From Schistocephalus solidus (lineage: Eukaryota > Platyhelminthes > Cestoda > Diphyllobothriidea > Diphyllobothriidae): a DNA stretch of 64,000 bases. Below, piece by piece: positions 34,888 to 46,989 of the stretch; position 1 is the first letter of the stretch; the number at the start of each line of letters is the position of its first letter. Below the pieces are notes generated by a model. It was not told the origin of the DNA, made no database searches, and saw only the letters and a program-made list of their open reading frames with translations. The DNA lies in NCBI GenBank assembly GCA_017591395.1, contig WEDG01001065.1, positions 1 through 64,000 on the forward strand, given 5' to 3'. The position numbers and the translations under genes are program-made.

Positions 34888-35130
34888 CTATTTTTTAAAA
34901 AATGTATATAAGGCTAGCGTGAGTACAATAACCAGGCCAAATTTCAGGAAACGTCGCTTTGCCTCGATGGCACCAAGTGGTTGGTAAAGATAACTAGCAG
35001 TGTGAACTGATAATTTACCATCTTGTTGGTTTCGCAGCTGTCCCAAAGGAAAACCGCTCCGTTTCTCGTGACGTTTTCCACCAGAAGTCACTTTGGATTT
35101 ATTGCCAGCGTAAAATGAAACACTTATTGC
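34888..35130 (-). CDS. ORF for a small tail-anchored-like protein (hypothetical)
   Basis: An open minus-strand frame ends in a basic stretch followed by a single hydrophobic helix and Lys-Lys at the very end (FGLVIVLTLALYTFFKK). Basic residues precede the helix (EAKRRFLK), which suggests a tail-anchored, cytosol-facing protein rather than a secreted one. No in-frame ATG is present before an upstream stop near 35128, so it would need an upstream exon. It lies inside intron 1 of the receptor-like gene and is not needed for that gene's frame. It may be nested, or chance. Confidence 0.25.
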   Translation of the reverse strand, partial: AISVSFYAGNKSKVTSGGKRHEKRSGFPLGQLRNQQDGKLSVHTASYLYQPLGAIEAKRRFLKFGLVIVLTLALYTFFKK

Positions 35131-35475
35131 ATTTTACTGAAACCACCAATCGTGCCATAGAATTAGATTTACCTGACTGATAAACGGGTTACTCACAGAA
35201 GTACCAGGACCACTGAACGCCTACTGCAGCACATGTAGTACTTGTTGTCTTCGAACTTCTCTATCTCTCATCAATGCCAAGACAGATGAGACTCATTTCA
35301 TTCCACATACTACTTTTCGTATCCTCGCGATCTGTCATTAGCGTTCTTCCCGGTACGGCTACGTTTACCTGACGCCAACTCACTACGGATAACTGTATGT
35401 TCGTTACATATGAATGGTAAAAACAGGTTTACGGTGGTAAATTAATCCTAGAGGCCGTATTTCTGACCGGTAAGT

Positions 35476-35808
35476 ATGTTCACTAAACGCAGGAAATTCA
35501 CTGCGACCGATAGACCGGATGTCAATGAGGAAGTCTGGTTGTTTTTCGACTTAAGGTGCGACCGAATTTTAACTTTTGCACTTTCAGCTATGACTTTTTT
35601 AGTTTATACCTCCATTTGTTTTGGTGGAGTATGCAGAGCAATTAAACAGTTTATTCTTTTACTACTTGAACACAAATATTTTCCCAGAATATATATTTAC
35701 ACGCCATTGGAAGTCAATTTTTCGAGTTTCAAATGTCGCCGGCCCACAGTTCTCCCAGACAGGGCTTACGAGGTAAACTGCCGATATTTTATTCCCCTTC
35801 ATAATTAG
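35476..35808 (+). CDS. Hypothetical 110-residue ORF with a hydrophobic segment
   Basis: Opens with an ATG (FTKRRKFTATDR), has a hydrophobic stretch around residues 38-65, and has no recognised domain. It lies in intron 1 of the receptor-like gene on the opposite strand. No splice or promoter evidence; low confidence. Confidence 0.15.
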   Translation: MFTKRRKFTATDRPDVNEEVWLFFDLRCDRILTFALSAMTFLVYTSICFGGVCRAIKQFILLLLEHKYFPRIYIYTPLEVNFSSFKCRRPTVLPDRAYEVNCRYFIPLHN

Positions 35809-36194
35809 GTAAACGATCTCTGTCGAATCCTACCAGTTTATTTTATACCGTGAAATGTATTTGCGTCCAGCTAGAGGGGGGAGCCTTACCGGTGTAATGG
35901 GTCACGTCATTTGCCTCATGCAAGTAGCCACTATTCCCCATCCAACTCTCATTTGTCGTTCCCTGGAGCTAGGTTCTGTCTAGCGGTCAGCAGGTAACAA
36001 CCGCGTTTGGTGAGCTAAACCAGGTGTGCCCAAATCCGACAAGTCTGTTCCCGGTCCGCTCTTCCACTAAGTAAAGCCGCAACCCATAGTGCACTTCGGC
36101 AGCCATCTGGGATGTGTAAGCTGTTCTATTTAGGAGAAAAGGAGCGAGAATAGGTGCCATGAACAAATGACGGGATGACGTCATCTGCGCGCTG

Positions 36195-39100
36195 GCCGTG
36201 GCTCGCAGATGTAGAAACCCACTGTCAAAACAACCCGATAAACGCCGCTCAACCACACCAGCTCCGCCACAGCTTACTCCACTAATTGTAGCAGCCTGGA
36301 ATGTTTGCTCTCTTTTAGGCAATCCACGCATCAACCAGTCTGAAGGAGAGAGTGCTCTGGTTGGTCGAGAACTGATGTCCCACAAGGTGGACCTCACTGC
36401 CCTCAGTGACATCTGATTCATTGAACAGGACCAAATTAAAGTAGTGGTTACCGGCTACATCTTCTTCTGGAGCGGCCACCCAAATTCAAAGCGACGCGAC
36501 GCTGGCGTCGTCTTTTGCCATCCACAAAGATATTGTGGGACGATCGCCGTGCCTGTCGCAGAACATCAACGACCATCTCACGGCTCTACACCTGGCCCTT
36601 CGGGAAGAAAAATTTTCCCCTGTCGTCAGCGCCATTGCTTCCCAATGACCAGCCCTGACGAGGCTAGAAACAAGTCTTACAAATATCTGCACGCTCCCCT
36701 GGGGATTGTGCCGAAGATGGACCAGCTGGTTGTCCTTTGTAACTTTAATGCCCGCTTCTGGACAGACAACGCTGTCTGGGAAGGAGAGTAAAGTCCCCAC
36801 TGAATTAGCAGCTGGATCGTAAATGGCCTCCTCCTTCCACCAACCTACGTAGAACACCACCTCTTCCATAAAAAAAGCTTTCGCCTTCAGACGCGAGCGT
36901 AGACGACCTTGACGCACCCCCGATTGCGGAGCTGGCAGCTGCTCGACTATGTTCTAGTCTGGAGCCTAGATCGGCAAGTTGTGCCGGTGACCAAGACTGT
37001 TTGCGATGTCGAGGGATAGACAGAACAATGCCTCGTCATCTCCAAATTGAGGCTCTATGTGTAACCCTGCAGGAGGTCACCAGGTAAGTGACCATCCGGT
37101 GGGTTAAATAATAATACCTTGTTTAATTTCTGAGGGACTTGGTGAAAATATTCGAACAAACCTTTCAGGATCGGTCATTAAGTTAAGTATTTCTCTGTCC
37201 AAATGTGTTTCCTCATTGTTTAGAGTTCAGCAATCAACTGGCTACGGGGTTATCTCCACTGTAGAGGCCCAAAAGCGGAACATAATTCACGCCATCACTC
37301 ATTGGCAACCCACATTGTCAACAGCAGGACTGGTTTGAAGAAATCGACGCAGAAATTTATAGGCCACTTTCAGATAAGAACAGGATTCCAATGCCTGCGT
37401 TAATCGCCAGAACAACGCAAACAGAGCAGACTTCAAGAAAAAGTAGACGCGATCGCTGGGACACTAACTTTATTCCGTTTTGAGGTTATGCTCCAACTCA
37501 TCGTCAGAGCTGGCGGACTTCTTCAAATGTTCCCACCTGTTGGAGCAACCGCTGCGTGAGATACAGGACGCACGGAAGGATCTCAAGACCGAGAAAATCG
37601 AATGATACACGGACCCCAATGAAACGAAATATTTCTTTATATCAGTCGAGACGGTCTACCGCTCAGTTCCAACGAGTCAACATTTCTCACGGAGAAGTCG
37701 CAAATTCTGAAGCATTGGGTTGAGAAATAGAAAAATGTCCTCATTCGACCCTCAACAACCTCCAACACCGCTATCAACGGACTCTACCGAGTGGAAACAA
37801 GTGATGACCTAAACTTACTGCCTCCCCTTCCAAGAATAATCAGGTCTGTATGTCAGACGTCCAGGAGGATCCGACGCACTCCGGACCAAAGTATAAAAGT
37901 AAGGTGGTTCTCAGCTGATGGGGAAGTTGACTTTACTCTTCCATGATACTTGGTGACAAATATTTCTCAATATTTCAAGGATGCGGTTATCGTTCTCTGT
38001 GAGAGGCATCTCACTGCTCAACATCGGCTAAAAAAGCTTCGTTCGTATTTTCCTTAACTGTCGTAACACCCACCGGTCTTAACACGCACCAGAAACCCGG
38101 CGTGAATTTCACAGGAGCCGTGGAACCGTCGGTTTGATCTTCACAGCCCGTCAAATACATGAGATGTGCCCAGAACTGAATAACAACATCTGCACCCATT
38201 TTTCGATCTAACGTAGATGAATGAACTCGGAAAAGAAATGTTGAAATTCGGAACTTCGCAGCACTTCATACAACTGGGGCGTCAACTTCCCGATTGAATG
38301 ATGGATTACATCAAGCAAAGCAGTGCAGTCTTTGAAGTGTTAGCGGTGCCCAAGGGAATGAATAAGGGCTGTGTGCTCGCTCCCACCTTATTCAAGCTCA
38401 CGTGCTCCACCATGCTGATGGACATCTACCATGAGGATCGGCCGAGGATTTACAACAACTTCCGCACTGACAGAAAATCGTTCTACATTCGTCCCCGAGG
38501 GTATTCAAGACTAGCGTCTAATACCTATTGTTTGCGGATGACTGCGCGCTAAATATCATAACGGAAGATGGTGCGCAGCGGAGTGTGGATCTATTTGCTT
38601 CCTGTTGTTTTATATTCGGACTGAACATCAACATCATGTATACACTGGCATTCAATGCAGATTAAAATAAACCCTATTTTGACGTTAATGAAATTCAACT
38701 TTTATCAGTTAATACATTCGCATACTTCGGAAGTACAATTCCGAGGAAAGTCCACATTGAGTTCTCGATCAGAGTGCTGATGACGCTGCGTTAAGGGGCG
38801 TAGAGGTGTACAGTCTACGTCAAACAAGCCAGACAGCATGATCATTTTCAGCTCAGCTGTCTCCTTTGAATGCGGAAGCTGAAATGGCAGGGCATGATCT
38901 CGGGTACGTAAGTCTTGTAGCGGACCGGAATCTTCAGCCTTCACGCTGTGCCGAGGTAACTGCACATGTTATAGAATGGCCCTCTCTTGAGAATAGACTA
39001 CCAGCAGTTATCCAAACGCCTCTCCAATGGCAATATCGCTAAGGGTGCGCTAACTCACCTAAAAATCGACCGGGGACCTGTGAGGATCACACCCAGGATC

Positions 39101-39530
39101 CACCAGCCTGGAGAACCTCAGTGAAGACAGGAACAGTAATCTACGAAACCAGCCAGACCACCGTTGCCAAAACCGAAAGAGTGGCTCGCCAGTTTCAAGT
39201 GCCTATGGACTGCAACGTTAAAACTCCATCAACTCTAACGTGTCCATGCTGTCAACGAACATTCCGCACACGCGACGCCGTCGTTGGCCATCTTCGCACA
39301 TAATGCAACAAAAACCTGGCAACTCCACCTGTTGCCGCCACAAACGCCCCCATCCTCACCCTGCACCAACGCTTACGTCGTCCACGATGATGACTGCCCA
39401 CACCACTACCGTTGATCACACTTCCAACGCCCCCTACCGACCACGAACTACCGATGACAATCTTTACGACGACGACAAATACCACCTCTCTCGCTCCTAC
39501 AACAGTGGTAACACGGTAAGGATGCATTGT
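36195..39530 (+). mobile_element. RTE-like non-LTR retrotransposon (endonuclease, RT, C2H2 end), broken
   Basis: Starts with the endonuclease phrases VAAWNVCSLLGNPR and ALVGRELMSHKVDL (36280-36410), then IFFWSGHP..KRRDAGV and PKMDQLVVLCNFNAR (36460-36760), where GDFN has become CNFN. RT-region phrases follow, including REIQDARKDLKTEKIE (about 37555) and VPKGMNKGCVLAPTLF (38350). The end carries LTCPCCQRTFRTRDAVVGHL (39235-39300), a C2H2 finger typical of the C-terminus of flatworm RTE elements. Many stops and frameshifts make it inactive. It sits antisense in intron 1 of the receptor-like gene. Confidence 0.85.
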
Positions 39531-39579
39531 ATAGTTGCCTAAACAAGACATGGGAATAGGGACCGCCCAAATTCCGGCG

Positions 39580-40690
39580 AAATTATGTTTGGACTTAGGG
39601 TGAGAGTGCTAAAAACCGTGGATTGGAAGGCTGCTAACGGTGAAGATAACTTGGTCCTCCTCTCAAGACCGGGAGTTAGGCTGAAATGGCTCCTTTTTAA
39701 TGTGGCCTCCATGGCATTCTCACTCAGTCTGGATCCTAGACGCCCCTCCTTCCGCCGTTGTTTGTGTGAAATCCTGCTCCATTGCGTGGTAGCTGCACTG
39801 AACCAAACACGGGGCCAAATCAGGGTGCGGTAGGCGTTATTATTCTGGAATGTGGTCCCTTAAATAAGGCCGAACATGGGGGTGCGCATGTCTAACATGG
39901 GCACGCGTAGGTGCAGGCTCATGCCACACACACGTCGCTCTCCCACTCTGTGGGAGATACTTCATCGGCGCCCGACCCCGCCTCTGGTCTTGTTGAATAT
40001 GTCTTGACACCGGGCATAGGCGGGTAAGGGATGAGAAAAAGTGCGGAGATGCAGTGCAAGTTTACTATCACTTAAAACTAATTTGCGCACAATTCACCGT
40101 CCCTGCACCACACTTCTGTGGAGAATACGGTGGACATCGTCAGATTACGACCGTCAAACTGGCGTGTGTGTGTGTGGCAGTGCCCCTAAACGGGCCACGT
40201 GGCAGATGCGTTGGACCAACACGGGGGCCACATCAGGGCACGGCAGGCGTTGTTCGGGTTTCGCTCCCATGACAAATGCCGAACATGGGGGTGTGGTGGC
40301 ACGCCTAGGGTCCCCGGCCGCGCCAGCCAACTGCACCCTCTCCCATCTCCGGTCTTATTGACTCTGTCTTGACACCGGGCAGAGATGGGGGATGAGGAGA
40401 GTGTGGTAGGTGAAGCGCAAGTCTACTATCACTTAAACCTAACTCACGCGCAAGTCACCGTACCTGCACCACGCTGCTGTGGAGCCTACGGTGGACCTCG
40501 TCAAAATCGACGGTCGAACTATCGTGTGTGTGGCAAGCTTATTTGAACGATTCAGCGCTGTCAGCCACTGAGTCCTCTCCCATGTCTGGTCTTTTTGATC
40601 CTGTCTTGACACCGGGCCCAGGTTGGTAAGAGGGGAGTGAGTATGGTGGCTTACGGACAAGTCTATTATCACTGCCAACTAATTCAGCAC
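39580..40690 (+). repeat. Second cluster of the GC-rich repeat units
   Basis: About four diverged units related to those at 26.1-27.5 kb. Shared text includes CTAAACGGGCCACGTGG, GCGTTGGACCAACACGGGGG, GTGGTGGCACGCC, CTGTCTTGACACCGGGC, and CTACTATCACTTAAA. Two unit ends carry (GT)n at about 40161-40175 and 40525-40533. Frames here are not conserved between units. The cluster begins right after the RTE element. Confidence 0.85.
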
Positions 40691-40859
40691 TCTGACCCTC
40701 CTCTCTCTGTCAACCTTTCTGCGTCCACCCTGTTCAGGGACATGCAGTGCACAAAGTCGGAAACGACGGCTGTTATTTTATACCGTACTGTCCATACATA
40801 TATACCCTCGACGAGTATGTGGGAGTGGGCATAACGTTGAGAACAATAAACTCTCGTTT

Positions 40860-42490
40860 CGGATGAAACCCCTAACGCCGAAGTCTCCTAAACCTAATTG
40901 GATAAAAACATTCAGAAGCTTCCCTTTGCGGCCAGACCTTCTGCATTTACGTCTCAAGATTGCTTGGTGGTTTCAGAAGTTTGCACGTTAACAGTTATCT
41001 GTACTTGTGTGATAAGTGAGCTTCTTACAACTACCCTATGGAACCAAGTTCTGCTGAAAGACCTTATAAGTGTTTCGACATTCAAAGACCAAAATTGTCC
41101 AATCTAGTATCAACTATCAGTGAAGGAGAGCCGCTAGGAAAGATCTTTCAGCTTTTACAGTCCACTTGCAAATAGGAAGGATAACTTAGGAGAGGTTGCG
41201 AATATGATTGTCACTTAACTTGGCCCCATGCCGATTTCTACACCTTACCATACAGACGTATCAATAAATAGTTTTACATTCACAAACTGAAATTTCAAAA
41301 AAGCTGCTTAAATAGTTTGTATCATTTTTTATATTGAGGGAATTCATCCTTATATTGACTAATGTTGTAATAAGTTGCAGTGTATTTGGGATTTTGACTT
41401 TAAGAAACGCAGAATTTTGAATCTGTATGCTTCGAAGTACACTCTCTGGTTGTACCCCAACTAAATATTTTTCGACTTCGTGCTATATATACTCCAAAGG
41501 TGAACTCATACAATCCCACACACTCTCTTCAAAGTAGCCACTCATTGCTTATGTAATATTTTAATAGATATGGGTAACGCTATGGTCTGCCTACAAGGTT
41601 TACGGCACACGAATATTCATGCATTCTTCCTATAACATTTGATTGCGTCTATACGAGCATTCGAAAATTCTTAATAGCTAAGCTAACACAGGGGACTGAA
41701 CGACGCCAATTCGAAAGTCTACCAGCTGCCATCGCGGATTAAGTAGCCCTTTGAATTAACCACCTGTATTTCAAATTCAACTGCTAAATTTCGGACATGG
41801 TTTAATGAATTCAGGCGTACACCATGCCTGTTGAACGGAGGTGTATGTGCGAATCCAAAGGGGGTTTGTAAACATTTTTTTATCTGAAGGTGGATTATTC
41901 TTAGCATTCAACTTGGTGTTTACAATGCGTCCATTTAAGCAGGTTCCATATATCACCGTCGCGTAAACAACAATGAGGGTTCACTAGAACTCCCCAGTGG
42001 TCACAAAAAAGGTCTCGGGCCTCACATTCAACCGTGACGCCGGAACCCTGTCGATGTCGTTGGACTTCTGTGCACGAAATGCACATGATCTCGTTCCGCG
42101 ACCAATTGGAAGCGGCGCTGCAGGCCATAGAGCATACACACTTGACTCGGTTTTACCCTTAGGTAGTTTAAGACTGGGATAATTTTGTCATCCCTCGTCA
42201 GTTCTTTTACAGCATTTGACTCACTTTACGAAATACATCGGGTTGATTTGTGCGTCATCAACAAGGAGACAACATGTTATAGCACGAAATGCTTCTTTTC
42301 GTCGGTTGTCTCAATTCTCGTCAGCTCAGCTTTGAAGGCTGCAATGAAGCTGACTGGGCCGGCATCTGTGGTGTTTAAAACAAGCCTCCTGCCGCATCAC
42401 GCATATTTACTACTCTGTTGGCTGTTTAGACGACAGGTTGGGGACCACGTCTGAGGTTCCAGGGTATGCTGGTTTTACCTTTTTCAAGTT
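40860..42490. other. Intron 1 spacer, nothing firmly recognised
   Basis: AT-rich to about 41700. The last 500 bases may be the decayed RT part of the PLE that follows, but no RT motif was identified. Confidence 0.35.
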
Positions 42491-42499
42491 CTGCTTCAA

Positions 42500-43125
42500 A
42501 AGTTCCCTCTTCATGGCTTGTCTGTGATGTTTAAACTTGGAAATCGTCTTTCCAAGATCCTCGGTAATCTAATCAGTAAGAATTTGGACACGCTTTCTAC
42601 AATCCTGCTCAATTTCTGCCTTGCACACTGGCCCAAAACTACCTTGTGCTGCAGGGTGCTGGAGATTAAAGACCAAATGACTCCCAAGGAACAATCCGAG
42701 GTAGTTTATCGCACCCCATGCGTACACTGTCTTTGAAACTACACAGCTCAAACTGGACGCATGTTCGGATTATGCATACATTAACATAAGTTGGCTGTGT
42801 GGCATGGTGACGAAGTACTGCAACTAGCTACCCACACCTACGAAGTAGGTCATGAGTTCAACTTTGCAGGCGTCAAGATATTATGCTACACCGGAAACAG
42901 GATAAGCCGAAAATTGCTTGAAGCCTGGTCCTTGGATGTGAACTCAATCAGTCGATGAACTGATCTGACTCTGGCATACATAACCCTGCACTACCATCTC
43001 CAGATAGGCGCCATTGATCACTGATTGGATTATACCCCCTATAAGTGTAGTCTTTTCCGTTGCTCCGACTACCTCTGACGATGGATTCTTGGGCGAGTTC
43101 AAAAGCCCAGAATAATAGACAAATT
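42500..43125 (+). mobile_element. Penelope-like element, GIY-YIG endonuclease end
   Basis: The frame reads EQSEVVYRTPCVHC, a stop, NYTAQTGRMF, then HKLAVWHGDEVLQLATHTYE, VGHEFNFAGVKI, RKLLEAWSLDVNSISR. This is the GIY-YIG domain of PLEs (usually Y-x-C-x2-C...NYTGQTGR) with Gly changed to Ala. The 3' end carries CTGACGA-TGGATTC-TTGGGC-GAGTTCA near 43075, a possible decayed hammerhead core and stem II. It sits antisense in intron 1 of the receptor-like gene. Confidence 0.75.
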
Positions 43126-43378
43126 GCTCCGCTCCTGGGCCAGACTTCTTTACTCATGCAAACACCTGGAAAACTAATCTTGGCAACCATTCGTAGACTC
43201 TCAATCATTGAATGATCATCCCAGTTTACAATAAGTTGCGTATCATCATATGCTTAGCGTACAGAGGTTACTTTGTTTCCTACATGCATGCCATCTATAA
43301 CGTTCTTTTAGGTTTTCACTTTAATCGAGAGAGCCGTAGCTGGTAACTACAGTGAAGATGGTTTAAACACACACCTAC

Positions 43379-46300
43379 CTTTGCCATATCTCGCGTTCGC
43401 CGGTAGCAGACAGCAAAGAGGCCATTGTGAGAGTCATCGAGCACCATTTCATAGTGAAGAGATATACAGCTGTCCTCGGGTTTGCTAAAATCAGTGGTCA
43501 GGAGATGTTTGATGCATGTCTTGTCCAGGTCCTCCACCGAGGACCGGCCCAGTTTATAAGCCCGCACTGCGTCATAGTTAACTAAACAGAGGCGCATCTG
43601 TCGTTTGTAGGCCTCAAACGGATCCAGTCGAGACATACAGGAGATGGTGAGTTTTGCCGATAATAGTTGCATTCGATAAGGTATGGAAAAGTAGAGGAAT
43701 CCGGGCGTGCTTGCGCCTTTAATACTGACCCAGCGAGCCATATTGCATATCGTCTTAAACATGGCGAGGCGGTCTATTAGTCCTGCTTCTTCATACTCAG
43801 GCATAGTGTAGCACTTTTTGCCACCGTACTTGGACTGTGGCATTAACTCGACATTGTATATGGACGATAACCCGTGGTTGGTGTCCTTCCATTCAGAATG
43901 GGATTTATTAAAAAAGTAAACCAGCACCAACTTCGAACCCTCACTCTGGAGCTTTTTCAAAATCTGTAAAGCAACAGAGGGTGAGTCGATTTTGTTCCAT
44001 GGATCCATGGGATATAGGATAATGTGCGGTCGTTTGCGCTCTTCCCTCGATCGAAGTGGTGAGAAGGTTTCAGGAATTGCCCGAATGGCTTCATCCATGC
44101 GTACTGGATACTTGTATGGGCACGAATTCCTGGAGATGAATACGGAAGCCGGACGAATATTCTCGGATATCAATCCCTCCACGAGTTGAAATCTTGTCAG
44201 GTTGTGCCTAAAGTCCAGTGCCTTTCGATAGAGCGGGTGCCTTTTTAGGTCTCCAAGGATGGTGGTGGGTACAATGCTGATGCGTGCCAGCTCAGAACTC
44301 TGCGGTAACCCTAAAATAATTTGTCTGAGCAACGTAAGATAACGTTTTCCGTAGAAGTCAATCTCCTCCGTCTCGTCCCCATGACCTTCCATTTTTACTG
44401 ATGGCAACAACTGAGAGGAAACAATCATCGAAATATCAATCACATTCATTCTCACGGGGCATATACAGACCGTCAGGTGTAGCAGACGATATATTTTGTG
44501 TGTATTATAGCGGAAGTCCGTGTTTGTGCCTTCACAACGTAGCAAAAAACTCATGCCGCGCAGGCTGTTGTCATAGGGAATTACCACGGTATCACCATAT
44601 ATCAGGTGCGGCCACTGGAAACCGTCGACATCTTTAAAGACCCTCTGACTTAGTTCGTATCCACCGTGCTGAAGGGGCAAAGAGCTTGCATACTGCTTGT
44701 AAGGGTCGTCCGTATAGTAGCGTCCTGGACTGAGGAGACTCCAGGAGTGCTGAAGTAGGGGGAAGCCTGTCCCACCCTTGCATCTAATGCGCGTCCCTAG
44801 GGGTACGGGATGTTCCTCGAAGTAGGGAGTTTCACTTTCAAACTGCAATGTGCCGGTGGCCGCTTGATGAAACCGTAGTTCAACAGAACGTGAACCCAGT
44901 ATACGCAGGCGATGATTTCCCTCTATATCGTTCGGGTCTATCATCCAGGAGGGAAGCTTTGCATTCTCCGACAAGTATTTCACCTGACACTCGGCTACTT
45001 GTCGACCCGCATACATAGGCATCGGTTGGTCGCCCAGTAAATAATACTTATGAATTCGATCACGTTTATCGGAGCCCCAATACGTAGTTTCTTTCAACTT
45101 TACAACCTTCAGTTCGGTGGGGATGTTTGTGACTGGATCATAATGAGTATACTTCAATGTCATTGCTGTCCCTCTAATGGTGGTATTTCTAAACACAGAG
45201 CAAAGCAAAGTGAAGTTTCTCCCGGCATAAACATCGATTGGATTATACGTATCATAAGTGTATAGACGCCGACTGAAGTTCTCAAAACTCCAATGGAATT
45301 CATATGCTAGATACGTCTCGAATTCAGGCGTGGGAGGACACACATACAGACGTCTGTCAGTGCACACGGGACGTACTATGCACCCGAGTTTTCTGTCACA
45401 TCTAGCGGCGGTGCAGCTATAAACACCGCTATCATTGTATTGAGCATTGTAATTCTGCATTACAAGATATCTTTCTCCGTGATAAATATAGGTGTAAAAT
45501 TGGTCCAACCGACTACCCCGATTAGCACCAGACAACGCTCGCACCCGTACACAATCCACAGAGATTATCCGTTCGTCTGGAAGTGAGCAGATAATCTTAG
45601 CCATAGACCATTTTGAAACAACCGCAGGCCAACCCACAAAAAGCTGAACCAAACGATGGGCGACACCGTAAATTCCCTCAATCTCTGGAATTTCGCGCGC
45701 TTTTTTGGTCAACCAAGGAGTAACGGAATTGAGAATGGCCTTTTTAACTGTTTGCAGAGCACGTTCAGTTGTGTAGCCCTTCTTAAGAGGATTTGCAGCA
45801 ACGATTACCATGCCCACATGTTCCACGGTGAGCAGGCACCTGAAAGTCAACTTCGCTGGGTTAGGAATATCCCAGTGCGCATTCCACACCCCAAGGTTGT
45901 AGTGGCAGGTCAAAAGTTCCGGTTCACTAACATTTCGAACTAATTTCACGATATATACCCCAACATTTCCTTTTGGCTCTCCAAGGCTCAGAAGTACTTC
46001 GCCTGTAATCCATTCTCCTTCGGTCAGTGGATCTTTGTTAATCGTTCGTCGGAAGTGTTTTTCCTCTAGTATTTCCGCAGAGGGACTCCGTAGAGCATTT
46101 TCAAAATGGCGAATGGAACAAGTTATGTCTTCTGGTCTGATTTTGGGTGGTTTGGTGACCACAAGCCTGCGAGTATGATAAACGACATCTGAGTAATTCC
46201 CGAAAAATTCAATTTGTAGGATATATGTAGCTTCTAGTTCACGCGTAGCGTTACGCACGTAAACGTGCCAAACATTATCGTCTATTCGGAGTCCGAATGT

Positions 46301-46600
46301 GTCATTTGGTGCGCAAAAAGTTGACATACACCCAACCGGACACCTGAAAGACAATTCAATCCGTGGTGGCGCCTCTGGGGAGTAAGTGCAAGAAAGGAGT
46401 AAGCCTCTGAAAAACGCATGCTTTGATAGCCGTACACTGCTGATTGCGCTGCTTTCTGCCGGGACAAACCACATGGACCACTCCTTGCCCTCCTGGACAT
46501 AATCATCCGCTTCAAAGTAATGCAACCTATGACGTCCCCAGCTGTCTTGAAGTTGTCCACAGACATAAGCCAATGGCAGTAAAAACAATGACAGCAGCAT
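43379..46600 (-). CDS. Large receptor-like gene, exon 1: signal peptide, Ig-like domains, vWA-like domain
   Basis: ATG at 46600 opens a 1,074-codon exon ending in a strong donor (AAAG|GTAGGT), phase 0. Residues 1-15 (MLLSLFLLPLAYVCG) are a signal peptide. Ig-like modules are visible at about 338-415 (with NDSGVYSC), 455-545, and 590-700 (Cys607/Cys689). Residues about 712-905 resemble a von Willebrand A domain: a strand VIDISMIV, then RYLTLLRQII, ARISIV, MDEAIRAI, and HIILYPMDPW...LQILKKLQSEGSKLVLVYF. No intact DxSxS metal-binding motif is visible. A further Ig-like module (Cys988/Cys1065) is completed by exon 2. Start choice rests on the signal peptide. Confidence 0.8.
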
Positions 46601-46846
46601 GAGTCAACAATCTTACCGCGCTAATGGATGACTCCGCCAGTTTAAAAGGTCGCACGAAGAAATCGATAGGGGCCTGTCATTGTCACGGGACACGAAAGCA
46701 GTCAGAGAATATTTATAAATCAAAAATTTAAACTGCCGTGACCCAGATTACCTCCTCCCTTCGAATCTGTCAGTATTTTAAATTCGCACAAAAAAACGTT
46801 GGGAGGCATGACCAATAGAGATATTCATTGACGCACTTTTTAAAAA

Positions 46847-46925
46847 TTAGGCGGCCTCAGTAGGATTCGAGTTCACACCTGCAATGGGAAGGGCTTTAGT
46901 ACAGCCAACTGAGCTATGAGATCTC
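46847..46925 (-). other. tRNA-like pseudogene or SINE head
   Basis: On the minus strand TAGCTCAGTTGG (A-box-like) is followed about 35 bp later by GAACTCGAATCC (B-box-like). GATCTCA at the start can pair with TGAGGCC at the end (acceptor stem, one mismatch). D and T stems are poorly paired, so it is not a functional tRNA; anticodon cannot be set. Confidence 0.4.
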
Positions 46926-46989
46926 AGAGGTATGAGTGAAGAAGGTACGGTCTGACCATTAGGCTACCATGAATAATGCAGAGATCAAG

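Larger units (their letters stand above)
34684..43378 (-). other. Intron 1 of the receptor-like gene (8.7 kb)
   Basis: Joins GLFAVCYRRTRDMAK to ELASFAIRPI in phase 0, completing the F and G strands of an Ig domain. Contains the RTE element, the second GC-rich repeat cluster and a PLE, all on the opposite strand to the gene. Confidence 0.6.

Noticed and set aside
46847..46925. Functional tRNA gene
   Set aside because: A and B boxes are visible but D, anticodon and T stems do not pair properly.
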